Positions 17,924-26,619 of a stretch of 64,000 bases of DNA are shown in pieces; position 1 is the stretch's first letter, and each line of letters begins with the position of its first letter. The stretch covers positions 1 to 64,000 of the forward strand of contig NZ_QPJE01000008.1 of assembly GCF_003337245.1 (NCBI RefSeq), given 5' to 3'. The translations under genes and the position numbers were made by a program. This stretch comes from Halanaerobium sp. MA284_MarDTE_T2 (GTDB lineage Bacteria; Bacillota; Halanaerobiia; Halanaerobiales; Halanaerobiaceae). The notes beneath the pieces were generated by a model. It had not been told where the DNA came from, made no database searches, and worked only from the letters and a program-made list of their open reading frames with translations.

Positions 17924-19480
17924 TTAATAAGGGATTTTTATCTTGAACTTTGTCTCAGTTTTATTACAGTCAACTTCTATTTGACCTTCCGCTTTATTAA
18001 CAATATTAATCACATTATTTAAGCCCATACCCTTTCCGTCTTTTTTGGTAGAAAACCCTTTATCAAATATCTTATTTTTACACTTTTCTTTTATACCTGA
18101 ACCATTATCTTTTATTTCAATAATTAAATTTTTATTTTCTTGCTTCACAAGAAGTCTGACTTTTTTATCATCTTTTTCAATATTTTTTAATGCATCAAAG
18201 GAATTATCAATTAGATTACCTAATACAACTATTGCATCATGTTCATTAAAATGTTTCGGTAATTTTTCTAAAAAGCTATTTTTTAGTACATTAAATTCAA
18301 TATTATTTTCTTTAGCCTCACTATATTTTCCCAACAAAAATCCAGAAATACTAAAAATTTTTATTCTTCTAAGTATATATCCAAGGTTTTCTTCTTCAAA
18401 TTTTTGCTCATGATTAATGAAATTAATTGCATTTTCATATTTTCCTAATTGAATTAAACCAGATATAGTGTGCAGTTTATTAATATATTCATGTGTTCTT
18501 GCTCTTAATGCTGAAACAATATTTTGAAATCCAGTTAATTTTTCTGCTAACTCATTTATTTCAGTTGAATCTCTAAAAGTTGCTACTGCTCCAATTATTT
18601 TATTATTTACAATTATGGGAATCCGATTTGTTAAAATTTCTTTTCCTGAAATAAGTTGTTTTTGATCAAATTCAGGTTTTCCACTATTTACTACATCTAC
18701 TAAACGCGTTGTTTTTATTATTTTTTCAACAGGTTTATCAAGAACATCCCCATTTATATTTAATATATTTTTTGCCGAATCATTGATCATTGTTATTTTC
18801 CCTTTTTTGTTTATTGCAATAAGACCCTCTCTCATTGAATCAAGAATTGTTTCTTTTTCTTTAAGCAAAGTAGCTATTTCAATAGGTTCTAATCCAAATA
18901 TTGAATTTTTAATATTTATAGACAGATAATATGATAATATAATAATTAAAATAAAACCTATCGGCAGTGTAGTAATAAAAATTTTATAAATTTCATTAAA
19001 ATATTGCGAAAATTTTGGTTGAAAAAAACCAACAGCAACAAATCCTATTTGTTCATTTTCTGAATAAATTGGTGCAAACCCTCTGATAGAAGGTCCAGAT
19101 ATACCTACAGCCCTAGAATAATAACTTCTGCCATTTAACGCACCTTTTTCATCTCCACCGGTAAATTTTTTTCCAATCAAATTTTTGTTAATATGACTAT
19201 ACCGAATAGAATCCATATTATTAAATACAACAAAACTAACATTGGTAGTATCTACAATATTATCAGCAAGATCATCCAAATATTGAGACGGATGTTCACT
19301 AAGATAAGCTTCTATAACTTCTTTATCTCTAGACAAAATCTTAGCAATATCTTGTACGTGCTCACCTATTCTTTCTACCACATTTTTTTGTAAAGTGTTA
19401 AGCATAAAAAGTGAAATAATAAGAAGAATGAACACTCCTCCTAAACTTGTGTATAAAATTATTTTATTTCTAAGTTTCAT
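17924..19480 (-). CDS. Sensor histidine kinase, CitA/DcuS family
   Basis: A ~518-residue membrane kinase. Segment 1 (residues ~8-28) and segment 2 (~170-190) flank a periplasmic PAS-like sensor of the citrate/C4-dicarboxylate class (sCache), with SRAVGISGPSIRGFAPIY as the conserved core. A cytoplasmic PAS domain (~215-310) follows, then the phospho-acceptor region LRARTHEYINKLHTISGLIQ, N-box LIDNSFDAL and G-box DNGSGIKE...FSTKKDGKGMGL. It should sense an external carboxylate and phosphorylate the regulator downstream. I chose ATG 19480, six bases after AGGTG, over the GTG at 19489. Confidence 0.92.
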   Translation of the reverse strand: MKLRNKIILYTSLGGVFILLIISLFMLNTLQKNVVERIGEHVQDIAKILSRDKEVIEAYLSEHPSQYLDDLADNIVDTTNVSFVVFNNMDSIRYSHINKNLIGKKFTGGDEKGALNGRSYYSRAVGISGPSIRGFAPIYSENEQIGFVAVGFFQPKFSQYFNEIYKIFITTLPIGFILIIILSYYLSINIKNSIFGLEPIEIATLLKEKETILDSMREGLIAINKKGKITMINDSAKNILNINGDVLDKPVEKIIKTTRLVDVVNSGKPEFDQKQLISGKEILTNRIPIIVNNKIIGAVATFRDSTEINELAEKLTGFQNIVSALRARTHEYINKLHTISGLIQLGKYENAINFINHEQKFEEENLGYILRRIKIFSISGFLLGKYSEAKENNIEFNVLKNSFLEKLPKHFNEHDAIVVLGNLIDNSFDALKNIEKDDKKVRLLVKQENKNLIIEIKDNGSGIKEKCKNKIFDKGFSTKKDGKGMGLNNVINIVNKAEGQIEVDCNKTETKFKIKIPY

Positions 19481-19502
19481 GCTTAACACCTAACTTTAAT
19501 AA

Positions 19503-20726
19503 TTATAAATTATTAGCATAATCTTCTATTTCATCTATTTTTAATAATCTTTTCTTTTTAATAGCATTCTTTTTAATAATCTTTAATAATTTCATTTGTT
19601 TTTCTTCATTTAATTCAATATCAAGTAAGTCAAGAACTCTTTTAATATTAGCTAAACCATTATGTTTACCAAAAACAATATCTGTTTTTTTCTGACCAAC
19701 AAGCTCCGGAGAAATAGGAGAATATTCTAACATATTCTCCTTACCACAATTAAGTACCCAGGAAGTTACAATACCTGATTCTACATCAAAAATATTTTCT
19801 CCAACTATTGGACGATTAGGTCTAATATTTATTCCTGATAATTTTTGTACTAATAAAGATAATTCTTTTAATTTTGAAACATCTATATTTAAATCTTTAT
19901 TATACATTGTAAGAAGTGAAAGAATTACATCTTCAAAAGGTGCATTCCCAGCTCTTTCACCAAGCCCTGTAATAGTTGTATGAACAACGTCTACTCCTGA
20001 AGCTAAAGCTATAATAGAATTAGCCGCTCCAATTCCAAAATCATCATGAAAATGAACTTCTAAAGGTTTATTAATATTACTTTTTATTTTATTTATTAAA
20101 TAAGGTATAGAGTGAGGATTCAAACCTCCCAAAGTATCAACTAAAGCAAGTGAATCCATATGCCCTTCAGAAGAAACAGTTTTTATTAAATCTATGAACC
20201 AATCAAACTCTGCTCTGCTTCCATCAATAGGAAAAAAAACTGTATATAATCCTTTTTCTTTTGCAAAACTTGTTGCTTCAATTGAAAGTTCAACTGCTTT
20301 TTCTAAAGACCAATTATATGCATTTTCTATTATATGTTTGCTAGCAGGAATTTCTATAACAATACCATCTGCTCCACACTCATGAGCAATTTTCACATCT
20401 TCCTTCATACATCTAGCAAATGAAAATATTTTTGCGTCTCCTAAATTAGCATGTGCAATACTTTCTAAAGCCTCCCGATCGTCTTTTGATACCGCCGGCA
20501 TTCCAGCTTCAATCCTATGGACACCAATTTGAGCTAATTTTTTTGCAATTCTTACTTTTTCATTTTTAGTAAACACAATTCCCGCCTGCTGCTCTCCATC
20601 TCTTAAAGTAACATCATGTACTTGTATATTATCTGAAAAATTATAATTTGACATTACTTCTTCTGAAAAATTCCAGGGACTAGTAAACCAATTCTCTGTC
20701 TTCCAGGGTTTCTCACGTAAATTCAA
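19503..20726 (-). CDS. Isopropylmalate/homocitrate synthase-like acyltransferase
   Basis: A 407-residue member of the DRE-TIM metallolyase (HMGL-like) family, which condenses acetyl-CoA with a 2-oxoacid. VHDVTLRDGEQQAG (catalytic Arg and metal Asp), LEVHFHDDFGIG (HxH metal ligands) and TTITGLGERAGNAPFED are intact. The C-terminal LeuA regulatory domain is missing, as in homocitrate and citramalate synthases, so allosteric feedback by leucine is unlikely. A ~30-residue N-terminal extension (KPWKTENWFTSPWNF) resembles that of some anaerobe homologues. Start TTG 20726 after GAGGAG. In this array a catabolic or anaplerotic role is more likely than leucine synthesis, since no leuBCD genes are present. 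Confidence 0.8.
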   Translation of the reverse strand: MNLREKPWKTENWFTSPWNFSEEVMSNYNFSDNIQVHDVTLRDGEQQAGIVFTKNEKVRIAKKLAQIGVHRIEAGMPAVSKDDREALESIAHANLGDAKIFSFARCMKEDVKIAHECGADGIVIEIPASKHIIENAYNWSLEKAVELSIEATSFAKEKGLYTVFFPIDGSRAEFDWFIDLIKTVSSEGHMDSLALVDTLGGLNPHSIPYLINKIKSNINKPLEVHFHDDFGIGAANSIIALASGVDVVHTTITGLGERAGNAPFEDVILSLLTMYNKDLNIDVSKLKELSLLVQKLSGINIRPNRPIVGENIFDVESGIVTSWVLNCGKENMLEYSPISPELVGQKKTDIVFGKHNGLANIKRVLDLLDIELNEEKQMKLLKIIKKNAIKKKRLLKIDEIEDYANNL

Positions 20727-20771
20727 AAAAATTCTCCTCTCTATTTATTATATAATTTATTAATTAAGAAC

Positions 20772-21767
20772 TCAAATAACATTTTCTTGTTTAATCATTT
20801 TACAACACAATTTAATTGCTTCACTCATTGCTCCAGGATCTGCTTTATTTTCACCTGCAATATTATAAGCAGTTCCATGTGCGGGAGTAAGAATTGGAAA
20901 AGGTAATCCAGCATTCAAAGTAACTCCTTTATCCAGTCCTTTTAGTTTTAAAGCTATTTGACCTTGATCATGATACATAGTAATAATTATATCGTATTTT
21001 CCTCTAAAAGCATCAATAAATATTGTATCTGCAGAAAAAGAACCGAAAATTTCAAGTCCTTTTTGTCTTTTGTTTTCAATTACTGGTCGAATTATATCAA
21101 TTTCTTCTCGACCAAAGAGACCATCTTCACCTCTGTGAGGGTTAAGAGCACAAACAGCAATTTTAGGTTCTTTATTTTCTACTTTTTTAAATGTATTATA
21201 CGCTAAATCAATTACATTATTTATATTTTTAAAATTAATGAAGTTATTGACTTCACTAATTGAAACATGTGAACTAACTCTTGCTGTCCATAAACCATGC
21301 AAATAATTCATTTCACCAACTATATTTTCCCATGATAAAAGATCAACAAACAACTCTAATTCATCTCGATATAAAAATCCACCAGAATTAATTTTCTTTT
21401 TATTTAGAGGACCATAAACAATTCCATCAATATACTGATTATCAGCATAATAAAGGATTTTTTGTAATATTGGTATTACTAATTTTGAAGAATTATTATA
21501 AATTTTATTTTTAGAAAGACTATTTTCTTCGTATTTTTCAAATCTTAGAAAAGCAATATTATTATCTGAGAAATTAACATTTTCTATATTTTTGTAAGTA
21601 GAATACTTTATATCAACATCCGTAATATTAATTGCTCTCTTTATATCTTTTTCTATTCCAAAAAGCAGAATATTTTCATTATAATTATATTCCGATAATG
21701 CTTTAACAACAATTTCAGGTCCTATTCCTTCAGGATCTCCTAAAAATAAACCAATCAAATTTATCAC
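20772..21767 (-). CDS. PdxA-family 4-phospho-hydroxyacid dehydrogenase (PdxA2-like)
   Basis: A 331-residue NAD-dependent, metal-dependent dehydrogenase of the PdxA family. Visible features are GLFLGDPEGIGPEIVVKA at the N-terminus and three metal histidines in SSHVSI, NPHRGEDGLFG and MYHDQGQIALK, plus LPFPILTPAHGTAYNIAG. True PdxA oxidises 4-phosphohydroxy-threonine in vitamin B6 synthesis, but PdxA2 paralogues in sugar-acid operons oxidise phosphorylated threonate or erythronate. Its setting with a glycerate kinase, dehydrogenases and a carboxylate carrier favours the second kind. GTG 21767 nearly touches AAAGGAT, so TTG 21758 may be the start. Confidence 0.82.
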   Translation of the reverse strand: MINLIGLFLGDPEGIGPEIVVKALSEYNYNENILLFGIEKDIKRAINITDVDIKYSTYKNIENVNFSDNNIAFLRFEKYEENSLSKNKIYNNSSKLVIPILQKILYYADNQYIDGIVYGPLNKKKINSGGFLYRDELELFVDLLSWENIVGEMNYLHGLWTARVSSHVSISEVNNFINFKNINNVIDLAYNTFKKVENKEPKIAVCALNPHRGEDGLFGREEIDIIRPVIENKRQKGLEIFGSFSADTIFIDAFRGKYDIIITMYHDQGQIALKLKGLDKGVTLNAGLPFPILTPAHGTAYNIAGENKADPGAMSEAIKLCCKMIKQENVI

Positions 21768-21807
21768 ATCCTTTTGGATCAGATATCAATGATTTTAATT
21801 TTAACAT

Positions 21808-22767
21808 TTAAGGTTTTATCAATACTTTAATTAAATTATTATCATTACTGACAGCCTGAAAAGCCTTCTCGATCTCTTCCAATTTATACTCATCTGAAAT
21901 CAAGCTTTCGATATCAATTAAACCTTGCTGTACTGGTCTTAAAGCTTTAGGAGCCCAAACATATCTCTCTTCAGGAGTATGATGAACTAAACCAGTATTT
22001 CTGATATATAAACTGTGATGATGCCAGCGGTGAATATCTAATGTCACGGGCTCAGTAATCCAGCTATATAATGATATAATTCCATTGTGTTTTACTAAAT
22101 CACTAGCCATGTTCATACTTTCTTCTGTTCCTGCTGCCTCTATTACTACGTCAAAACCTTCTCCATTTGTTATATCCATTAATTTTTGATTAATATTTTC
22201 GTCATTAAAATTAAAAACAATATCTGTGCCTAGTTTTTTTGCTAAAGAAAGTTTTCCTTTTACAACATCTACACCCACAACCTTATTAGCCCCTTTCAAC
22301 TTTGAACCTTGAGCTAAAATTTGACCGGCAAATCCTAAACCTAGAACTAAAACATTATCTCCTAAATTTACACCCGAATTTAAAGATGAATATAATGCAC
22401 ATGCAATAGGCTCTCCCAATGCTGCATAACGCATATTCATTCCTTCTGGAACAGGTTGAAGATATTTTTCTTTAATCACAAAATAATCAGAAAAAGTATG
22501 ATAATGTCCAAAAGAAATAACTTTATCACCAGGTCTATATTTACTTACTCCTTTTCCAATATTTATTACTTCACCTCCACCTTCATGACCTAAAAGAAGG
22601 GGATAATCTTCTTCAGGTGGTAATTCTCCCTTATAAAACATTTTATCAGTGCCACATATTGAAGCCTGTTCAGTTTTTACTAATACATCATTTTTCTCTA
22701 TATTCAATTCTTTTTCTACCAAATATATTTCGCCTTCATTAGCGAGTTTAGCAACTCTTGTTTTCAT
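21808..22767 (-). CDS. Zinc-type medium-chain alcohol dehydrogenase
   Basis: A 319-residue MDR dehydrogenase. The catalytic zinc site is seen in ASICGTDKMFYKG and LLGHEGGGEV, with GEPIAC as the third region. The Rossmann nucleotide site is VLVLGLGFAGQILAQ near residue 140. The structural-zinc lobe with four cysteines is missing; the loop after GDKVISFG is short. It probably oxidises a polyol or hydroxyacid with NAD. The gene overlaps the cupin gene by one base, which points to coupled translation. The substrate is unknown. Confidence 0.85.
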   Translation of the reverse strand: MKTRVAKLANEGEIYLVEKELNIEKNDVLVKTEQASICGTDKMFYKGELPPEEDYPLLLGHEGGGEVINIGKGVSKYRPGDKVISFGHYHTFSDYFVIKEKYLQPVPEGMNMRYAALGEPIACALYSSLNSGVNLGDNVLVLGLGFAGQILAQGSKLKGANKVVGVDVVKGKLSLAKKLGTDIVFNFNDENINQKLMDITNGEGFDVVIEAAGTEESMNMASDLVKHNGIISLYSWITEPVTLDIHRWHHHSLYIRNTGLVHHTPEERYVWAPKALRPVQQGLIDIESLISDEYKLEEIEKAFQAVSNDNNLIKVLIKP

Positions 22768-23123
22768 TATTTTTCACCTTGTTTATTTATTGGAATCAAA
22801 CATAAAAATTCAAAGTTCTCATCATAAGGATTTTTAAATTGATGAGTTTCATTAGCTTTTACATAAGCAGACATCTCTGGCCCAATTTCATGCTCATCAC
22901 CATCAGAAACCATTATGCCTCTACCTTTTATAAAATAATTTTCATGTTCCCAATTATGCTTATGTAAGGGGGTATTGCCACCAGGTTCCACAATAAAATA
23001 TCTCATTATAAAATTTACATCACCATCTTCAGGTCCCACTAAAACTTTTTTATAAGTTTTTTTTACGCCTTCTTGACCTGATAAATCCACTTTTTTTACA
23101 TCAGAATTCTTTTTTATAATCAT
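22767..23123 (-). CDS. Small cupin-domain protein
   Basis: A 118-residue single-domain cupin. The metal-binding pattern PLHKHNWEHENYFIKGRG (two His, one Glu) and the second motif near ANETHQFKNP fill most of the protein. It could be an isomerase, a lyase, or a metal-bound sensor or chaperone of a pathway intermediate; sequence does not decide. The stop overlaps the dehydrogenase start, so the two likely work on the same compound. A 32-base palindrome separates it from the upstream gene pair. Confidence 0.75.
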   Translation of the reverse strand: MIIKKNSDVKKVDLSGQEGVKKTYKKVLVGPEDGDVNFIMRYFIVEPGGNTPLHKHNWEHENYFIKGRGIMVSDGDEHEIGPEMSAYVKANETHQFKNPYDENFEFLCLIPINKQGEK

Positions 23124-23154
23124 TAATTCTCAACTCCTATTTTAAAATATAAAT

Positions 23155-23186
23155 ATATCTTCCGGTTGAATTCAACCGGAAGATAT
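23155..23186 (-). terminator. Perfect palindrome inside the catabolic array
   Basis: Sixteen-base arms (ATATCTTCCGGTTGAA / TTCAACCGGAAGATAT) lie between the ferredoxin/partner pair and the cupin gene. The T-run after it is weak, so it may attenuate transcription or mark an mRNA processing site. Confidence 0.6.
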
Positions 23187-23199
23187 TATCCTATATTAT

Positions 23200-23817
23200 T
23201 TACAACATTTCTTCAATCAATCTTTTTGTCCTTACTGGATTTATTACTCCACAGTGACATTGTTTGGTTATTTCATTAACAGCTTTATCAATATTTAATT
23301 TATTATTTTTTACCTTCTGAGCTAAATCTTGAACTAAATTAAAAGATACCATTCCATGTCCACACATAGTAGATATTTGTAAAACTTCTTCCCGTGGTAA
23401 TCTGTTAGTATTACCCCATATTCCTAATGAATTATTTACAGTGTGAAATTCTGTTCCACTTTCTTTACAAATTTTTTCAACACTATCAATTAATCCTGAC
23501 ACTACTATAGATAAACCTAAATCTTTATCCTTTAACTCTTTTAATACTTTAACAACTTCTTTCCTTTCATCAAAAACTGCATGAACTATAGAATTATCCT
23601 GAAATTCTTCTTCAATTTTTTTAACACCAACTGAATACATATTACCAGTTTTCATATCACCTAAATTTTTATAATTATATTGCTTTACCACTTTAAAAAA
23701 ATCTGCAAACAAAGATGCTGTACCTTTTGCATTTACTTCTTGTGCAGATATAGCAAAAACTACATAATCATCTTCAAGACTTTCATATGGACCTCGGCGA
23801 TGCAATGTATGAGTCAT
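23200..23817 (-). CDS. Unknown partner protein, copy 1 (conserved TMCGHGM and CHCG motifs)
   Basis: A 205-residue soluble protein with no family I can name safely. It starts MTHTLHRRGPYESL and has conserved blocks NSIVHAVF, NSLGIWGNTNRLPREE, ISTMCGHGMVSFNL and QCHCGVINPVR. The invariant Cys and His in the last two look like metal or Fe-S ligands. It is about 50% identical by eye to the protein at 30322-30948. Both overlap their ferredoxin-domain neighbour by one base, so the two polypeptides probably form one enzyme. A split relative of a ferredoxin-containing reductase, such as the 6-hydroxynicotinate reductase type, is possible, but this is from memory and weak. Confidence 0.7.
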   Translation of the reverse strand: MTHTLHRRGPYESLEDDYVVFAISAQEVNAKGTASLFADFFKVVKQYNYKNLGDMKTGNMYSVGVKKIEEEFQDNSIVHAVFDERKEVVKVLKELKDKDLGLSIVVSGLIDSVEKICKESGTEFHTVNNSLGIWGNTNRLPREEVLQISTMCGHGMVSFNLVQDLAQKVKNNKLNIDKAVNEITKQCHCGVINPVRTKRLIEEML

Positions 23818-24548
23818 TAGTTAACCTCCTTGAAATCATATTTTGGTTTGCCCAATCCAACATTTATTTTCCCATTTGGATATACTTCGTATCCTTTTTC
23901 TTTAACTATATCTCTAGCTGGTATTTTATTATTTTCAACAACTTTTGATATTAAATCAATACTAAATACTGTTTCAATTTCTTTTTCTACATCTTTTAGA
24001 TCTTCTAATAAATTTTCAAGCTGATCAAGAGGTAAAGTGAATTCAATAATTGCAGATAATGTCTTCTCATTTAAATACTTTTCTGTAATTGCTCCAGTAT
24101 TTTTATCTTTCATTACTGTTGTTACCGGGTTACAATCTGCAAATTCAACATCATATTTTGCACAAGTTCTTGCTACTTTTTCAACTTCATAAAATCTTGT
24201 TCCTGTATTGGGACGACCCATCTCAATTCCTACTCCAGCATAACCAGGTTTAAATGTACCTGTTACATCATTAGTTTTCATTTCCTCTGTTCCTCGCCCT
24301 AAAACATTTGTGGACTTATGAGTTTTTAATGGATCACTAAAAGTATTTCTGAATTCCCTTAATTCATCTTCTAACGGATCCTGAATGAAAGCAGATGTTG
24401 GACAAACATTTGCATGATAACATATATTACATTCTACACATTCATCAATATCTATTTTAACTGCATCATCTACTTTTATAATTGCACCAACTGAACAATA
24501 AGGTATACATGTTTCACATTTTATGCATTTGTTTTGATCTATTTTCAT
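23817..24548 (-). CDS. Ferredoxin-domain protein with GRGTEEMKTN domain, copy 1
   Basis: A 243-residue protein. Residues 1-55 hold a 2x[4Fe-4S] ferredoxin: Cys8/11/14/18 and Cys37/40/43/49, the second with five residues before the last Cys instead of three. Residues ~80-240 form a domain I do not recognise, marked by VLGRGTEEMKTNDVTG, GVGIEMGRPNTGTRFYEVEK and a C-terminal GKINVGLGKP. It overlaps the partner gene by one base. It should pass electrons from a low-potential donor to a site formed with the partner (inference). Paralogue at 30948-31673. Confidence 0.75.
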   Translation of the reverse strand: MKIDQNKCIKCETCIPYCSVGAIIKVDDAVKIDIDECVECNICYHANVCPTSAFIQDPLEDELREFRNTFSDPLKTHKSTNVLGRGTEEMKTNDVTGTFKPGYAGVGIEMGRPNTGTRFYEVEKVARTCAKYDVEFADCNPVTTVMKDKNTGAITEKYLNEKTLSAIIEFTLPLDQLENLLEDLKDVEKEIETVFSIDLISKVVENNKIPARDIVKEKGYEVYPNGKINVGLGKPKYDFKEVN

Positions 24549-24562
24549 TTTCTTTTTCCTCC

Positions 24563-25414
24563 TTAAAATTCTTTTAGCATTTTTATGTAATTTTCTTTGG
24601 TTTCTTCTTTTATATGATAAACATGACCTTCTTCAGGAAATTTCTCTTCTTTAACATCTTTAATATATTCCTTAAAAGCATTTATTTCTATTTCTGCTAC
24701 ATTTGCATACTTTTTAACAAACTTAGGTGTAAATGCCTGAAACATTCCCAGCATATCTCCACAGATTAGAAGCTGTCCATCACAGGGTAAACCTGCCCCG
24801 ATTGAATATATTGGAATATCTAGTTTCTTTGTTAAAAATTCAGTTAATTCCGGTGGAATTGCTTCAACAAGAATTGAAAAAGCTCCAGCTTCTTGAATAG
24901 CAAGGGCATCTTTAATTAATTCTCGTCCACTTTCTGGGTTCAATCCCTGAGCTTTGAAGCCACCTAATTGACCGGAACTTTGTGGTGTTAATCCAATATG
25001 ACCCATAACTAAAATTCCAGCATCAGTAATTGCCTTTATCTGATCAGCAACCCTTCTTCCTCCCTCTAGTTTTACGGCATCAACATCAGACTCCTTTAAA
25101 AACCTAACAGCGTTGTTCACCGCTTCAGTGGAAGAGCTTTGGTATGATCCAAATGGCATATCTCCTATAATAAAAGTTTTTTCAGCACCTCTTCTTACAT
25201 CCTGACAGTGGGCTATACAGTCATCCATTGTTACAGGTACTGTACCTTTATAGCCTTTAACTACCATTCCCAGTGAATCTCCAACTAAGATCATATCCAT
25301 ACCTGCTTTTTCTGCAAATTGGGCTGTTGGAAAATCATAGGCTGTGATCCAGGCTACCTTTTCTCCTTTTTCTTTCATCTTCATTAAGTCAAGAACACTT
25401 TTCTTTTTACCCAT
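24563..25414 (-). CDS. panB: Ketopantoate hydroxymethyltransferase-like enzyme (PanB family)
   Basis: About 283 residues, the full length of PanB. Metal and active-site motifs are intact: ITAYDFPTA, LVGDSLGMV, IGDMPFGSYQ, VKLEGG, MGHIGLTPQ and the catalytic Glu in LVEAIPPEL. PanB adds a hydroxymethyl group from methylene-tetrahydrofolate to 2-oxoisovalerate and the reaction is reversible. No panC or panD is nearby; the neighbours are catabolic dehydrogenases and a carboxylate carrier. A catabolic retro-aldol on a hydroxymethyl 2-oxoacid is therefore possible (inference). Start ATG 25414 after AAGGTG, rather than GTG 25423. Confidence 0.85.
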   Translation of the reverse strand: MGKKKSVLDLMKMKEKGEKVAWITAYDFPTAQFAEKAGMDMILVGDSLGMVVKGYKGTVPVTMDDCIAHCQDVRRGAEKTFIIGDMPFGSYQSSSTEAVNNAVRFLKESDVDAVKLEGGRRVADQIKAITDAGILVMGHIGLTPQSSGQLGGFKAQGLNPESGRELIKDALAIQEAGAFSILVEAIPPELTEFLTKKLDIPIYSIGAGLPCDGQLLICGDMLGMFQAFTPKFVKKYANVAEIEINAFKEYIKDVKEEKFPEEGHVYHIKEETKENYIKMLKEF

Positions 25415-25444
25415 TTTTATCACCTTTCCAAACAGTTTTTTATT

Positions 25445-26608
25445 TTATAACGCCATATTAAAAATATTAACAATATCAGCCTTATTTAATTCCATATATC
25501 CACCCACTGGAGCAATATTATCTGCCATCTCTTCAAACTTTTCTTTTCCAATATTAAAATATGATAAAGAAAGTGGTGCTCCTATTTCTTTAAACCATTT
25601 TCTTAAAAGTTTAATACCCTCTGTGGCAGTATACTTCTCTCCTAGTTTATTCACATCAAGTCCAAAAATCCTATTTCCGAATTGTACAAACTTAGATATA
25701 TCATTTTTCATAACATAATCAAGCCAATTTGGAAGTAGAATGGATAAACCTGCACCATGTGGTATGTCATAATAAGCACTCAATTCATGTTCTAATTTGT
25801 GACAGGGATGAGTTGTTCTTTCATCTTCAACTCCCATTGCTAAAAGTCCATTTAAAGCCATCGTAGAACAAAGAAGAATATTTGCTCTTGAATCATAATC
25901 TTTAGGATTTTTTAGTACTTTTTTGCTCTCTTCCATTAAAGTTAAAATTATTCCTTCTGCCCATCTGTCTTGAAGTGGTACCTCCTTTACATGTGTAAAA
26001 TACTGTTCCAATACGTGAGCTGTGATATCAATTATTCCATAAATTGTATGTTTTTGAGGAACACTAAAAGTTATTGTTGGGTCAAGTACAGAAAATTTAG
26101 GAAACAAAACATCACTATGTATTGAAAGCTTTCTGTTTTCAATTTTATTTGAAATTACAGCCCCGTTATTCATTTCAGAACCTGTAGCAGCAAGTGTTAA
26201 TACAGTTGCTATGGGCAAAGCAGCAACAGGATCATTATTTTTATCAAACATTTCCCATGGATCACCATCATATTTTACTGCAGCAGCTACTGTTTTAGCA
26301 GTATCTATAGTGCTACCTCCTCCAACCGCAAGAACTATATCAATTTTTTTTTCTTTTGCAATCTTTGTACCTTTTCTAACAAGGTCTATTCTTGGATTAG
26401 GTTCTACCCCTTCTAAATTATAGATTTTAATATCATTTTTTTCTAAAATTTTAACGACTTTTTTATACAAACCAATTCTTTTCACACTTCCTTGCCCGGT
26501 GACTAATAAAACTTTTTTTCCATACTTTAAAATTTCGCTTCCTAAAACATTCAATTTATCACTGCCAAAAAAAATTTTTGTAGGATTATAAAATTTAAAA
26601 TTTTTCAT
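25445..26608 (-). CDS. Iron-type alcohol dehydrogenase (butanol dehydrogenase-like)
   Basis: A 387-residue group III dehydrogenase. The nucleotide site is AVGGGSTIDTAK near residue 95. Metal ligands are the Asp and His in IIDITAHVLEQY and the two His in THPCHKLEHELSAYYDIPHGAGL. YqhD/BdhA relatives reduce aldehydes with NADPH. In this array it may oxidise a hydroxyacid or dispose of an aldehyde. It lies between panB (30-base gap) and the DUF2148 gene (11-base gap) in the same direction. Confidence 0.9.
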   Translation of the reverse strand: MKNFKFYNPTKIFFGSDKLNVLGSEILKYGKKVLLVTGQGSVKRIGLYKKVVKILEKNDIKIYNLEGVEPNPRIDLVRKGTKIAKEKKIDIVLAVGGGSTIDTAKTVAAAVKYDGDPWEMFDKNNDPVAALPIATVLTLAATGSEMNNGAVISNKIENRKLSIHSDVLFPKFSVLDPTITFSVPQKHTIYGIIDITAHVLEQYFTHVKEVPLQDRWAEGIILTLMEESKKVLKNPKDYDSRANILLCSTMALNGLLAMGVEDERTTHPCHKLEHELSAYYDIPHGAGLSILLPNWLDYVMKNDISKFVQFGNRIFGLDVNKLGEKYTATEGIKLLRKWFKEIGAPLSLSYFNIGKEKFEEMADNIAPVGGYMELNKADIVNIFNMAL

Positions 26609-26619
26609 ATAACCATCCT

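Noticed and set aside
25344-25718. Plus-strand frame spanning panB and the iron dehydrogenase
   Set aside because: Antisense to two conserved genes and crosses their border.
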